A stretch of DNA of 42,007 nt from Actinomadura sp. 7K507 (lineage in GTDB: Bacteria > Actinomycetota > Actinomycetes > Streptosporangiales > Streptosporangiaceae). Below, piece by piece: positions 32,714 through 41,122 of this stretch (within the stretch, counting starts at the first letter, position 1; the number at the start of each line of letters is the position of its first letter). Both the position numbers and the translations under genes were made by a program. The stretch covers positions 1 through 42,007 of the forward strand of contig NZ_SMKK01000063.1 in assembly GCF_004348425.1 (NCBI RefSeq), given 5' to 3'. Below the pieces are notes generated by a model. That model saw only the letters and a list, made by a program, of their open reading frames with translations. It was not told where the DNA came from and made no database searches.

Positions 32714-32893
32714 ATGGCCGGTGACGACGGTGACTGGTGGTTCTGCCTGAAGCACATGAAGGTCGAGCACGGGCCGGGCTGCCCCGGCAAGGACCGGATG
32801 GGCCCGTACAAGTCGGAGAGCGCCGCGGCGGACGCCCTGGCCCTGGCGCGCGAGCGCAACGAGGCGTGGCGCAGGGACGACGCCGAGGACTAG
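32714..32893 (+). CDS. 59-aa Cys/His-containing conserved small protein
   Basis: A small acidic protein of a kind common in actinomycetes with no known function. It begins MAGDDGDWWFCLKHMKVEHGPGCPG, whose Cys-x2-His and later His and Cys could bind a metal. It then has GPYKSESAAADALALARERNEAW, a single amphipathic helix. ATG 32714 follows GAGAGGAG at 5 nt, a strong ribosome-binding site that supports real translation. It is divergent from map and convergent with the 198-aa protein gene. No signal peptide. Confidence 0.7.
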   Translation: MAGDDGDWWFCLKHMKVEHGPGCPGKDRMGPYKSESAAADALALARERNEAWRRDDAED

Positions 32894-32918
32894 CCGCCCA
32901 CGGGCTTGTCGACCACGG

Positions 32919-33515
32919 CTAGTCGACCACGGGCCCCGACACGGTGTCGAGGAGCCTGGCGAGGCGGCGCCGGAACCCGCGGGGACTCCTCGCGGGTTCC
33001 TGGCCCGCCGCCGCGCTGACGAGGTGCTGCGCGCCGTCGAACGACAGCAGGGCCTCCCGAGGCGGGACGGTCAGCGCCTCGTGGGCGAGGCCCTGAAGCT
33101 CGCGGTCGCCGCCTTCCAGCGCGAGGACGGTCGCACCCGTACGGCGCGCGTCGTCCACCCGTTCCAGCAGCGGGACGGGCGCGTCCTCCTCGGCGACGAC
33201 GAACAGCGTCTCGCCGCGCCGGGCCGCTTCGAGCCGCTCCAGCCCGATCTTCAGGTGCGCGGGCGCGCCCGCCGGCGGTTTCCAGCGCACCAGCGTGGGC
33301 GCCAGGCCGGGAACGTCGCCGAGGCGGCTCTCGTCGTCCAGGTGCGCCGCCAGATGCCACGGGTCGTCGCCGGGGGTGCCGACGAGCAGCAGCCCGCCGG
33401 GGGTCCGGGACGTGCCACGCAGCGCGCGGCCGAACTCCTGGGTCCGCTCCAGCCAGCCCGTGGCCGACAGCACCTCGCGCAACATCGTGATCTGCTCGGC
33501 GTCCACGGAGACCAT
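32919..33515 (-). CDS. Conserved protein of unknown function, 198 aa
   Basis: Unrecognised soluble protein. It opens with a helix (EQITMLREVLSATGWLERTQEFG), then has an alternating beta/alpha pattern with GGLLLVGTPGDDPWHLAAHL, LKIGLERLEAARRGETLFVVAEED and LLERVDDARRTGATVLALEGGD. There is no nucleotide-binding or metal motif. The last 30 residues are Arg-rich (RSPRGFRRRLARLLD). It is divergent from npdG, 92 nt away. ATG 33515 is used, although ATG 33482 is also in frame. The pattern suggests a small regulatory or Rossmann-like fold; function not inferred. Confidence 0.65.
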   Translation of the reverse strand: MVSVDAEQITMLREVLSATGWLERTQEFGRALRGTSRTPGGLLLVGTPGDDPWHLAAHLDDESRLGDVPGLAPTLVRWKPPAGAPAHLKIGLERLEAARRGETLFVVAEEDAPVPLLERVDDARRTGATVLALEGGDRELQGLAHEALTVPPREALLSFDGAQHLVSAAAGQEPARSPRGFRRRLARLLDTVSGPVVD

Positions 33516-33607
33516 GGTGCCGCAACCGGGCGTCCCGGACGGGGCGGTTCCGCGATGCGGTGGGCCGGGGAGGGGCGCCCGGGAGGCCGCCTGGCAGACT
33601 CGGCGGC

Positions 33608-34315
33608 ATGACTGAGCAGCAGAAGACGCCCTATGACCTTCCCGACGTGAGCGGCCTGTCGATCGGCATTCTCGGCGGCACCGGCGACCAGGGCAAGGGC
33701 CTCGCGCGCCGGTTCGCGCTCGCCGGGCACCGGGTGACGATCGGGTCGCGCAAGGCCGAGCGCGCCCAGCAGGCCGCCGACGACCTCACCGGGGAGCGGG
33801 GCGGCGCGGGACTGCCGGTGTCGGGTGCGGAGAACCCGGTGGCCGCCGGGCAGTCCGACGTGGTGATCGTCGCGGTGCCGTGGGACGGGCACAAGCCCAC
33901 GCTGGAGTCGCTGCGCGCGGAGCTGGACGGCAAGATCGTCGTCGACTGCGTGAACCCCCTGGGCTTCGAGAAGGGCAAGGGCGCGTTCGCGCTGCCCGTC
34001 GAGGAGGGCAGCGCCGCCGAGCAGGCCGCCGCCGTCCTGACCGGCAGCCGCGTCGTCGCCGCGTTCCACCACGTCTCGGCGAAGCTGCTGCTCGACCCGG
34101 AGGTGGACGGGATGGAGCTGGACGTGCTCGTCCTCGGCAACGACCGCGAGGCGACCGACCTCGTCCAGGCGCTGGCGGGCCGGATCCCCGGCATGCGGGG
34201 CGTCTACGGCGGCAAGCTGCACAACGCCGGCCAGGTCGAGGCGTTCACCGCCAACCTCATCTCGATGAACCGCCGCTACAAGGCGCACGCGGGCCTGCGG
34301 ATCACCGACGTCTGA
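33608..34315 (+). CDS. npdG: F420:NADPH oxidoreductase
   Basis: A 235-aa enzyme transferring hydride between NADPH and coenzyme F420. It starts with a Rossmann GILGGTGDQGKGLARRFALAGHRVTIGSRK, the usual NADP-binding fingerprint with Ser-Arg for the phosphate. VVIVAVPWDGH and DCVNPLGFEKGKGAF follow, then AFHHVSAKLLLDPE and the C-terminal segment for F420 (NRRYKAHAGLRITD). Length matches the family. ATG 33608 is chosen over upstream GTG since the family starts here. Implies F420 metabolism in this organism. 17 nt precede the next gene. Confidence 0.9.
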   Translation: MTEQQKTPYDLPDVSGLSIGILGGTGDQGKGLARRFALAGHRVTIGSRKAERAQQAADDLTGERGGAGLPVSGAENPVAAGQSDVVIVAVPWDGHKPTLESLRAELDGKIVVDCVNPLGFEKGKGAFALPVEEGSAAEQAAAVLTGSRVVAAFHHVSAKLLLDPEVDGMELDVLVLGNDREATDLVQALAGRIPGMRGVYGGKLHNAGQVEAFTANLISMNRRYKAHAGLRITDV

Positions 34316-34332
34316 TCGTTTGACCCGGTACG

Positions 34333-35436
34333 GTGCCGAAGGTGAACGTTCCGGAAGCGGCGCACGGTCCGCTCGTCCTGATGCCCTCGGCACGGACGGG
34401 GCCGCTGCGCGCGGTCGCCAAGCGGATCGGCTTCGCGCTGCTGCTGCTCTTCGCCACGGTGGCCGCCGTGTACCTCGACCGCGACGGGTACACCGACGGC
34501 GCGGACGGGACGGTGTCGTTGCAGGACGCCTTCTACTACGCCACAGTCACCATGTCGACCACCGGATACGGTGACATCGCGCCGGTCAGCGACGCCGCCC
34601 GGCTGGTCAACATCCTCTTCATCACGCCCGTGCGGGTGCTGTTCCTCATCGTCCTCGTGGGCACGACCCTTGAGGTGCTGGCGGAACGCACCCGCGACGA
34701 CTGGCGCAAGGCCCGCTGGAGGACGCGCGTGCGCGACCACATCGTGGTGGCCGGCTACGGCACGAAGGGCCGCAGCGCCATCAAGACCCTGATCAGCACC
34801 GGTGTGACCCGCGAATCGATCGTCGTGGTGGATCCCGATCCGCGCGTGGTCGCCGAGGCGGCGGAGGCCGGGTTCGTCGGCGTCGTCGGGGACGCGACCC
34901 GGAGCTCGGTGCTCAAACAGGCGGCGGTGCCGCAGGCCCGGCAGGTCGTGGTGGCCAGCGCCCGCGACGACACGGCCGTGCTGGTCACCCTCACGGCGCG
35001 GCAGCTCAACCCGCACGCCGCGATCCAGGCGTCGGTGCGCGAGTCGGAGAACGTCCCGCTGCTGCGGCAGTCCGGCGCCGACCACGTGGTGACGTCGTCG
35101 GAGGCGGCGGGCCGGCTGCTCGGGGTGTCCACCAGCCAGCCGAACGTCAGCCAGGTGATCGAGGACCTGCTCGACCAGGGCAGCGGCCTCGATCTGGCGG
35201 AGCGCGACGTGCGCCCGGACGAGACCGGCGGGCCGCTCGGCGCGGTGCGGGAGCCGGTCCTCGCGGTCGTCCGGGACGGCCGGATGCTGCCGTTCGACCA
35301 CCCGGAGTGCAAGTCCCTCCGGCCGGGCGACCGGCTCATCGTCGCGCAGTCCAAGCGGCGCCCGGAGCAGAAGGAGCCGGACGGGAACGGCGAGGAGCTG
35401 GCCCGCGACGACGGCCGCCGCGAGAACGGATCCTGA
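34333..35436 (+). CDS. Two-TM potassium channel with RCK (TrkA-N) domain
   Basis: A 367-aa ion channel. TM1 (about 31-46), pore helix and selectivity filter TMSTTGYGD near residue 78, and TM2 (about 92-112) form a minimal K+ channel. A Rossmann TrkA-N domain follows, with HIVVAGYGTKGRSAIKTL, VVVDPDPR and VVGDATRSSVL, then a TrkA-C-like domain around 290-345. Eight such domains would gate the tetramer through nucleotide or ion binding. The C-terminal 20 residues are charged. The start is uncertain: GTG 34333, GTG 34342 and ATG 34381 are all in frame and none has a clear ribosome-binding site. Confidence 0.88.
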   Translation: MPKVNVPEAAHGPLVLMPSARTGPLRAVAKRIGFALLLLFATVAAVYLDRDGYTDGADGTVSLQDAFYYATVTMSTTGYGDIAPVSDAARLVNILFITPVRVLFLIVLVGTTLEVLAERTRDDWRKARWRTRVRDHIVVAGYGTKGRSAIKTLISTGVTRESIVVVDPDPRVVAEAAEAGFVGVVGDATRSSVLKQAAVPQARQVVVASARDDTAVLVTLTARQLNPHAAIQASVRESENVPLLRQSGADHVVTSSEAAGRLLGVSTSQPNVSQVIEDLLDQGSGLDLAERDVRPDETGGPLGAVREPVLAVVRDGRMLPFDHPECKSLRPGDRLIVAQSKRRPEQKEPDGNGEELARDDGRRENGS

Positions 35437-35493
35437 CGGCGGCGGGAGCGGGGGCCGGTGGACACCGGCCGGTGAGCACCCGTCCATGGCGAA

Positions 35494-35536
35494 CGCCCGC
35501 ACGGCCGCGCCGGGAGGGAGGGCGGCCGTGCGGGCG
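35494..35536. terminator. Strong bidirectional hairpin between K+ channel and panB
   Basis: CGCCCGCACGGCCGC (35494-35508) is perfectly complementary to the arm at 35522-35536, giving a 15-bp stem with a 13-nt loop. It lies between two converging stops (35436 and 35611) and can act on either strand. No T-tract is present. Confidence 0.8.
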
Positions 35537-35589
35537 TCGAGGCCCGCCGCAGGGGTGGGCGGCGGCGGGTCCGGGGGTGGCTCGGATCC

Positions 35590-35617
35590 GTGGCCGGATC
35601 AGTGGCCGGATCAGTGG
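35590..35617. repeat. 12-bp tandem repeat at the panB 3' end
   Basis: GTGGCCGGATCA is repeated directly (35590-35601 and 35602-35613), followed by a partial third copy that runs into the last codons of panB. Its significance is unclear. Confidence 0.6.
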
Positions 35618-36462
35618 TACGTGTGCTCGGGTGCCGGGTAGGCGCCGCTCACGACTTCGTCGGCGTAGCTGCGCGCGGCCTCGCCGAGCAGGCCGTTCAT
35701 GTCGGCGAACTTCTTGACGAACTTCGCGGTCTGCGGGGTGAGCCCGGCCATGTCCTGCCAGACGAGGACCTGCGCGTCGGTCCGGTTGCCGCCGCCGATG
35801 CCGATCGTCGGGATCGACAGCGACGAGGTGACGTGGGCGGCCAGGTCCTCGGGGACGCATTCGAGGACGACGGAGAACGCGCCGGCGGCCTCGAGGGCCT
35901 TCGCGTCCGCCATCAGCTCGTCGCCGTCCTGCCCGCGGCCCTGCACGCGGTAGCCGCCGAAGGCGTTCACCGACTGCGGGGTGAGCCCGAGATGGGCCAT
36001 GACCGGGATGCCCGCGGCGACCATCGCCTCGACCTGCGGGATGATCCGGCGGCCGCCCTCCAGCTTGACCGCGTGGGCGCCGGTCTCCTTGAGGAACCGG
36101 GTGGCGGCCGACAGCGCCTCGGGGACCCCCGTCTGGTACGAGCCGAACGGCAGGTCGGCGACGACCATGGCGCGCTTGGAGCCGCGGACGACGGCCGCGG
36201 TGAGCGGGATGAGGTCGTCCACGGTGACGGGGATGGTCGAGTCGTACCCGTACACGACCATCGCGGCGGAGTCGCCGACGAGCAGCACGGGGATCCCGGC
36301 CTCGTCGAAGATCCGTGCGGTGAGCGCGTCGTACGCGGTGAGCATCGGCCACTTCTCGCGCCGCTCCTTGGCGGCGGCGATGTCGCGTACGGTGACCCTT
36401 CGCCCGCTCGTGCCGCCGTAGAGTGCGGCCGGCTGCGCTGGGGGTGCGGCAGATGAAGACAT
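35611..36462 (-). CDS. panB: Ketopantoate hydroxymethyltransferase
   Basis: A 283-aa enzyme of pantothenate/CoA synthesis, adding a hydroxymethyl group from methylene-THF to alpha-ketoisovalerate. Typical motifs in order: [26 protein letters not shown] (metal Asp), DLPFGSYQ with the second Asp, HAVKLEGG (substrate Lys), [17 protein letters not shown] (catalytic Glu) and [15 protein letters not shown]. Full length. ATG 36462 follows GGAGG at 8 nt; the longer reading frame to 36522 is not needed. Divergent from the MFS pump with 148 nt between. Confidence 0.96.
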   Translation of the reverse strand: MSSSAAPPAQPAALYGGTSGRRVTVRDIAAAKERREKWPMLTAYDALTARIFDEAGIPVLLVGDSAAMVVYGYDSTIPVTVDDLIPLTAAVVRGSKRAMVVADLPFGSYQTGVPEALSAATRFLKETGAHAVKLEGGRRIIPQVEAMVAAGIPVMAHLGLTPQSVNAFGGYRVQGRGQDGDELMADAKALEAAGAFSVVLECVPEDLAAHVTSSLSIPTIGIGGGNRTDAQVLVWQDMAGLTPQTAKFVKKFADMNGLLGEAARSYADEVVSGAYPAPEHTYH

Positions 36463-36588
36463 GCGAGACCTCCGGTCTTGAGGCGCCACTGTGGCGTACC
36501 CAGACGGAACCGATGGTGCCACTTCGAAAACGATTCTGGTAGCCCCGCCATTCCCCGATCTCTCGCGGGAGCCGGGAATGAATTCCGA

Positions 36589-36600
36589 AACGGTACCGTT
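36589..36600 (+). promoter_or_regulatory. Palindromic operator candidate upstream of the MFS pump
   Basis: AACGGTACCGTT is a perfect 12-bp palindrome, 10 nt before ATG 36611. A TetR-family gene follows the pump, so it is the obvious candidate ligand. If the longer start at 36578 is used, the palindrome would lie inside the gene, which makes the shorter start more attractive. Confidence 0.6.
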
Positions 36601-36610
36601 GCGTATCTAC

Positions 36611-38188
36611 ATGGACTCCCCCACGATCCAGCGCCGCCGGTGGTACATCCTCGGTGTCCTGACCATGAGCCTGCTGGTGGTGGTGCTCGACAACACCATC
36701 CTCAACGTCGCGCTGAAGACGATCGCGGACCCGGACAAGGGCCTCGGCGCGACGCAGAGCGAGCTCGAATGGTCCATCAACTCCTACACGCTGGTCTTCG
36801 CGGGCCTGCTGTTCACCTTCGGAGTCCTCGGTGACCGGCTCGGGCGCAAGCGGGTGCTGGTCGGCGGGATGGCCGTGTTCGCGCTCGCCTCGCTGGTCTC
36901 GGCGTACGCGCAGACCCCGGAGCAGCTCATCTACGCCCGGGCCCTGATGGGCCTCGGCGGCGCCGCGGTCATGCCGCAGACGCTGTCGATCATCACCAAC
37001 GTCTTCGAGCCGCACGAGCGCGCCCGCGCCATCGGCATCTGGGCCGGCGCGGTCGGGCTCGCCATCGCCATCGGCCCGCTCACCGGCGGCCTGCTCCTCG
37101 CCCACTTCTGGTGGGGCTCGGTCTTCCTGATCAACGTGCCGGTCATCGCGCTGGGCATCGTGCTGATGGTGTTCCTGGTGCCCGAGTCGCGCAATCCGAG
37201 TCCCGGGCGGCTCGACCCGGTCGGCGTGCTGCTTTCGGTCGTCGGCCTGGTCGTCCTGTCGTACGGCATCATCCGGGGCGGTGAGACGGGGGACTGGCTC
37301 GGCCTCTCCGCGGCCGGCCCGATCCTCGCGGGCGCCGCGGTCATCGCGCTGTTCGTCTGGCACGAGGCCCGCAGCGACTCCCCGGCCTTCGACGTCCGGC
37401 TGTTCAGGGATCCGCGGCTGTCGGCCGCCGTCGCCTCCATCGCGCTGTGCTTCTTCGCGGCGTCCGGCGTCTTCTTCTTCGCCAACTTCTACATGCAGTC
37501 GGTGCGCGGACTGACCCCGCTCGCGGCGGGCGCGATGGTCCTGCCGTTCGCCGCCGCCCAGCTCTTCTTCTCGCCGCGCAGCGCCGCCATGGTCCGCCGC
37601 TTCGGCGCCAGGGCCGTCTGCACGACCGGGATGCTCCTGGTCGCCGCGGCGCTGGCGAGCTACCAGTTCGTCGGCACCGACACCCCGATGTGGATCCTCG
37701 GCGTGATCTTCTTCGTGCAGGGCACCGGGATGGCCAACGTGATGCCGCCCGCCACCGAGTCGGTCATGTCGGCGCTGCCCCCCGAGAAGGCGGGCGCCGG
37801 ATCGTCCATCAACAACGTCGCCCGGCAGGTCGCCGTCGCGATGGGCGTCGCCGTGCTGGGCTCCGTCATCGCGTCGGTCTACCGCCGCGACCTGGACGGC
37901 GACCTCGCCGCGCTGCCCGCCGGGGCGCGGGAGGCCGCCGGCGAGTCCATCGAGGGCGCGCACGGCGTCGCGGCCGAGCTGGGCGCCGCCGGGCAGAGCC
38001 TCATCGAACCGGCGAACGCCGCGTTCGTGCACGCCATGCACACCGCGTCCGCCGCCGCCGCGTTCATCGCCTTCCTCGGCGCGATGGTCGTCCTCAAGTG
38101 GATGCCGGGCCGCGCGGCGGCCGTCCCGCCCGCCGATGGCCCGGAGCCGAGCGAGCCGCGGCTGGAGAAGGCCGGAGCGAGAGCGTGA
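36611..38188 (+). CDS. DHA2-type MFS multidrug transporter
   Basis: A 525-aa drug:H+ antiporter of the 14-TM EmrB/QacA branch. It starts MDSPTIQRRRWYILGVLTMSLLVVVLDNTILNVALKTI's consensus region, where the LDNTILNVAL motif is typical. Motif A is GDRLGRKRVL and motif C is IGPLTGGLL in TM5. Further TM segments continue to residue about 500, ending in a Pro/Glu-rich cytoplasmic tail. ATG 36611 is preferred by family length, although GGGAG precedes ATG 36578, which would add 11 residues. The TetR gene begins 7 nt after its stop, so the two are one transcript. Drug substrate unknown. Confidence 0.88.
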   Translation: MDSPTIQRRRWYILGVLTMSLLVVVLDNTILNVALKTIADPDKGLGATQSELEWSINSYTLVFAGLLFTFGVLGDRLGRKRVLVGGMAVFALASLVSAYAQTPEQLIYARALMGLGGAAVMPQTLSIITNVFEPHERARAIGIWAGAVGLAIAIGPLTGGLLLAHFWWGSVFLINVPVIALGIVLMVFLVPESRNPSPGRLDPVGVLLSVVGLVVLSYGIIRGGETGDWLGLSAAGPILAGAAVIALFVWHEARSDSPAFDVRLFRDPRLSAAVASIALCFFAASGVFFFANFYMQSVRGLTPLAAGAMVLPFAAAQLFFSPRSAAMVRRFGARAVCTTGMLLVAAALASYQFVGTDTPMWILGVIFFVQGTGMANVMPPATESVMSALPPEKAGAGSSINNVARQVAVAMGVAVLGSVIASVYRRDLDGDLAALPAGAREAAGESIEGAHGVAAELGAAGQSLIEPANAAFVHAMHTASAAAAFIAFLGAMVVLKWMPGRAAAVPPADGPEPSEPRLEKAGARA

Positions 38189-38195
38189 GCGCGCC

Positions 38196-38861
38196 ATGAC
38201 GAGCACCGCCGGGGCCGACGCCGCCGGAACCGACACCACCGGGACCGACACCACCGGGACCGACACCACCGGGACCGACACCACTGGCCGGGCGCCGGGA
38301 CGGCCCCGCAGCGAACGGGCGGAGAAGGCCATCATCGAGGCGACCCTCGACCTGCTCGCCAGGGAGTCGGGCGTGGCGGGCGTGTCCATCGAGGCCGTCG
38401 CCGCCCGCGCCGGCGTCGGCAAGACCACCATCTACCGGCGCTGGCCCAGCAAGGAGGCGCTGATCGTGGACGCGCTGGGCTCGGCGAAGCGGCCGCTGCC
38501 CGAGCCGTCCGGCGCGTCCGTCCGGGAGGACCTCACCGAGATCGCCCGCGCGCTCGCCGGTGAGCGCGAGGGCGGGCACTTCCGTTGCTTCTGGAACGTC
38601 GTCGGCGGCGCGGAGCGGCACCCCGAGCTGTACGCCCGCTACAAGCAGGACGTCATCGAGCCGAGGCGCGCGATAGTCCGCGACGTGCTGCTGCGCGGCG
38701 TCGCCCGGGGGGAGCTGCGCGCCGGCCTCGACGTGGAGGTGGCGATGTCGATGCTGATCGGCTCGCTGACGCCGAAGGGACCGCGGGAGAGCCTCCCGGA
38801 CGGCTACGCCGAGGCCGTCGTCGGCGCCCTCCTGGACGGGATCGGGACCGTCCCGGAGTGA
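38196..38861 (+). CDS. TetR-family repressor with N-terminal GTDTT repeats
   Basis: A 221-aa regulator. Residues about 1-32 are a disordered tail containing four GTDTT repeats. The TetR_N helix-turn-helix is at about 37-85 (IIEATLDLLARESGVAGVSIEAVAARAGVGKTTIYRRWPSKEALIVDA), with the usual GVGKTTIYRRW. The C-terminal ligand domain resembles TetR_C of multidrug regulators. It is 7 nt downstream of the pump gene and likely represses it via the palindrome at 36589. ATG 38196 follows GGAGCGAG; a start after the repeats is not excluded. Confidence 0.88.
   Translation: MTSTAGADAAGTDTTGTDTTGTDTTGTDTTGRAPGRPRSERAEKAIIEATLDLLARESGVAGVSIEAVAARAGVGKTTIYRRWPSKEALIVDALGSAKRPLPEPSGASVREDLTEIARALAGEREGGHFRCFWNVVGGAERHPELYARYKQDVIEPRRAIVRDVLLRGVARGELRAGLDVEVAMSMLIGSLTPKGPRESLPDGYAEAVVGALLDGIGTVPE
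38226..38285 (+). repeat. Four 15-bp tandem repeats in the TetR gene
   Basis: Units at 38226, 38241, 38256 and 38271 read gg(a/g)accgacaccac(c/t), encoding Gly-Thr-Asp-Thr-Thr each. The unit length keeps the reading frame if copy number changes by slippage. Confidence 0.92.
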
Positions 38862-38873
38862 AATGTGACGAAT

Positions 38874-38890
38874 GCCGAACCGTTTTCGGC
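38874..38890 (+). terminator. Hairpin after the TetR gene
   Basis: GCCGAA (38874-38879) pairs with TTCGGC (38885-38890) across a 5-nt loop, 12 nt after the tetR stop. Moderate stem; plausible terminator of the pump-tetR transcript. Confidence 0.4.
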
Positions 38891-38995
38891 CTGGTAAGCG
38901 TGATCTTCTCCCATGGAAACCGTGTCATGCCCCATACTGTCGCTGGGTAGTGCGTAGACGACCGGCTGTCTGGAGCGCGTCAGGTGAGATCAGTG

Positions 38996-41110
38996 ATGGC
39001 GCCGCGAGGCGATGCGCCCGCCACCGATTCCGCGTCCCGGACCCTTGTCCTGGGCATCGACGGTTCCCGGCGGATCGTGCAGTGCGGGCCGAACGCCAGG
39101 GCCGTCCTCGGCCGCGCGCCCGAGGACCTCATCGGCCGTCCCGCCACCGATCTGGTGGGGGACGAGGCCAAAGCCGAACTCGAGGCCCTCCTGGAGGCCA
39201 ACGAGGCCGGCCAGGAGCGCAACGGCGTGATGACCGTGCTGCGCGGCGACGGCGCGTCCGCCGACGCGGTGCTGACCGCGCAGCCCATGGTCGGCGATCC
39301 GGGCGCGGCGCCCGCCGCGCTGCTGTACGTCCGGGTCGCGCTGCCGCCGAGCGAGCGCTACCAGGACCCGGCCCTCATGCGCCGCGCGCTGATGGACGAC
39401 CAGGTCACCCGGTTCGGCGCGTCCCTCGACCTGGACCAGTCGGCCCGCAAGCTCGTCGAGGTCGTCGTCCCGCACTACTGCAACGCCGCCTCGGTGCTGG
39501 TGCTGGAGAGCCTCGTCGCCGCCGACGAGGTGCACTCCGAGTCCGGCTCGGCGGTGCTGCGCCGCATCGCCGTCACCTCCGACGACGGCAACCCGGCGTG
39601 GACGTCCACGTTCCCCGTCGGCGAGGTGCTGGTGTTCCCTGAGGGCACCCCGTACCGGGAGGTCATGGAGACGGCGCGTCCCGTCCACCTGCCGAACATC
39701 AGCCTGGACCGCGCGTCCGAGATCGCCAGGCTGTGGCGGCGCGGCCCGGCGGGCGAGCTGCTGTCGGACGTGTCGATGGTGCTGCTGCCGATGATCGCCC
39801 GCGACACCCTGCTCGGGTTCATCGCCTGCACCCGCGTCCCCGGGTTCCGCAAGTTCGACCTCTACGACGTCGAGATCGGCATGGAGTTCGCCGCCCGCGC
39901 CGCGATCGTCGTCGACAACGCCCGGCTGTTCAGCCGCGAGCGCGCCACCGCGCTGGCGCTCCAGCGCAGCCTGCTCCCGAACCGGCTGTCGGCGCCGTCC
40001 TCGGTCGAGGTCCGGCACCGCTACCTGCCCGGCAGCAAGCTCGTCGAGGTCGGCGGCGACTGGTACGAGTCGATCGCGCTGCCCGGCGCCCGCGTCGCCC
40101 TCATCGTCGGCGACGTCGCGGGCCACGGGGTCCGCGCCGCCGTCACGATGGGCCGGCTGCGCACCGCGCTCCACACGCTCGCCAACCTGGAGCTGCCGCC
40201 CGCCGACGCGCTGCACGTCATGCACGAGCTGATGATCGAGCTGGGCGAGCAGGAGCCGCACTTCGCCACCTGCGTGTACGCGGTGTACGACGCCACCACC
40301 GGCACCATCGAGATCGCCTCCGCCGGGCACCTGCCGCCGCTGCTGGCGGGCCCCGCCGGCGACAACGACTACCTGAAGGTCCCGCCCGCCCCGCCGCTGG
40401 GCGTCGCCGGCGGCGCCGCCATCGAGAGCCGCGAGTTCACCGTCGAGGACGGCAGCCTCTTCGTCATCTACACCGACGGCCTCGTCGAGAACCGCGGCCG
40501 CGACATCGACGACGGCCTCGCCCGCCTCCAGAAGATCTTCGGCCCGGACTCCGTCGGCCACTCGATGGAGGACCTCGCCAAGGCCACCCTCGCCGGCGTC
40601 TACGGCGACCAGCACCGCGACGACATCGCCGTCCTGATCGCCCGGCTGCGCCGCCTCCCCGAGGACCGCCACGCCTCCTGGACGCTGCCCGCCGACCCGG
40701 CCGCCGTCCGCCGCGCCCGCGGCCTCGTCCGCGCCCGGCTGGAGGAGTGGGGCCTGGAGGAGCTGGAGTACACCACCGAGCTGCTGGCCTCCGAGCTGAT
40801 CACCAACGCGCTGCGCTACGCGCCGGGCCCGATCGAGCTGCGCCTCCTGCTGGAGCGCACCCTGGTCTGCGAGGTCCTGGACCGGTCCGCCGCCCTGCCG
40901 CGCCTCCGCCGCGCCGAGGACGACGACGAGAACGGCCGCGGCCTCCTGGTCGTCAGCCAGCTGGCGCACCGCTGGGGCACCCGCCGCACCGCCGCCGGCA
41001 AGGTCGTCTGGTCCGAGCAGATCGTGCCCGGCGTCGACCCGGACGCCTCCGACCAGGTCTCCGGCTGGCCCGAGGAGAGCTGGCCCGGCGAGAACCACCA
41101 CCGCGAGTAG
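38996..41110 (+). CDS. PAS-GAF-SpoIIE phosphatase with C-terminal HATPase
   Basis: A 704-aa multidomain signalling protein. Residues about 15-110 are PAS-like (RTLVLGIDGSRRIVQCGPNAR), about 130-300 GAF-like, and about 320-535 a SpoIIE/PP2C phosphatase with GGDWYESIALPG, VGDVAGHGVRAAV and the late IYTDGLVENR and DDIAVLIARL. Residues about 560-690 are an RsbW-like HATPase (ELITNALRYAPG, NGRGLLVVSQLAHRWG). Such proteins in actinomycetes control anti-sigma/anti-anti-sigma switches, acting as phosphatase and kinase in one chain. ATG 38996 follows AGGTGAG at 8 nt. Stand-alone gene; no sigma-factor gene lies beside it. Confidence 0.92.
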   Translation: MAPRGDAPATDSASRTLVLGIDGSRRIVQCGPNARAVLGRAPEDLIGRPATDLVGDEAKAELEALLEANEAGQERNGVMTVLRGDGASADAVLTAQPMVGDPGAAPAALLYVRVALPPSERYQDPALMRRALMDDQVTRFGASLDLDQSARKLVEVVVPHYCNAASVLVLESLVAADEVHSESGSAVLRRIAVTSDDGNPAWTSTFPVGEVLVFPEGTPYREVMETARPVHLPNISLDRASEIARLWRRGPAGELLSDVSMVLLPMIARDTLLGFIACTRVPGFRKFDLYDVEIGMEFAARAAIVVDNARLFSRERATALALQRSLLPNRLSAPSSVEVRHRYLPGSKLVEVGGDWYESIALPGARVALIVGDVAGHGVRAAVTMGRLRTALHTLANLELPPADALHVMHELMIELGEQEPHFATCVYAVYDATTGTIEIASAGHLPPLLAGPAGDNDYLKVPPAPPLGVAGGAAIESREFTVEDGSLFVIYTDGLVENRGRDIDDGLARLQKIFGPDSVGHSMEDLAKATLAGVYGDQHRDDIAVLIARLRRLPEDRHASWTLPADPAAVRRARGLVRARLEEWGLEELEYTTELLASELITNALRYAPGPIELRLLLERTLVCEVLDRSAALPRLRRAEDDDENGRGLLVVSQLAHRWGTRRTAAGKVVWSEQIVPGVDPDASDQVSGWPEESWPGENHHRE

Positions 41111-41122
41111 GGGGCGGCCGGG

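Noticed and set aside
36578..36610. Longer start of the MFS pump at ATG 36578
   Set aside because: It has a fair ribosome-binding site, but the family starts near 36611 and the perfect palindrome would fall inside the gene. Kept as an alternative only.
38131..38195. Upstream start for the TetR gene
   Set aside because: It would overlap the pump gene heavily and add an Arg/Glu-rich run not seen in TetR proteins.
35336..38431. Long minus-strand open frame of about 1,000 codons
   Set aside because: It covers panB in another frame and lies antisense to the MFS pump, with no recognisable domain.
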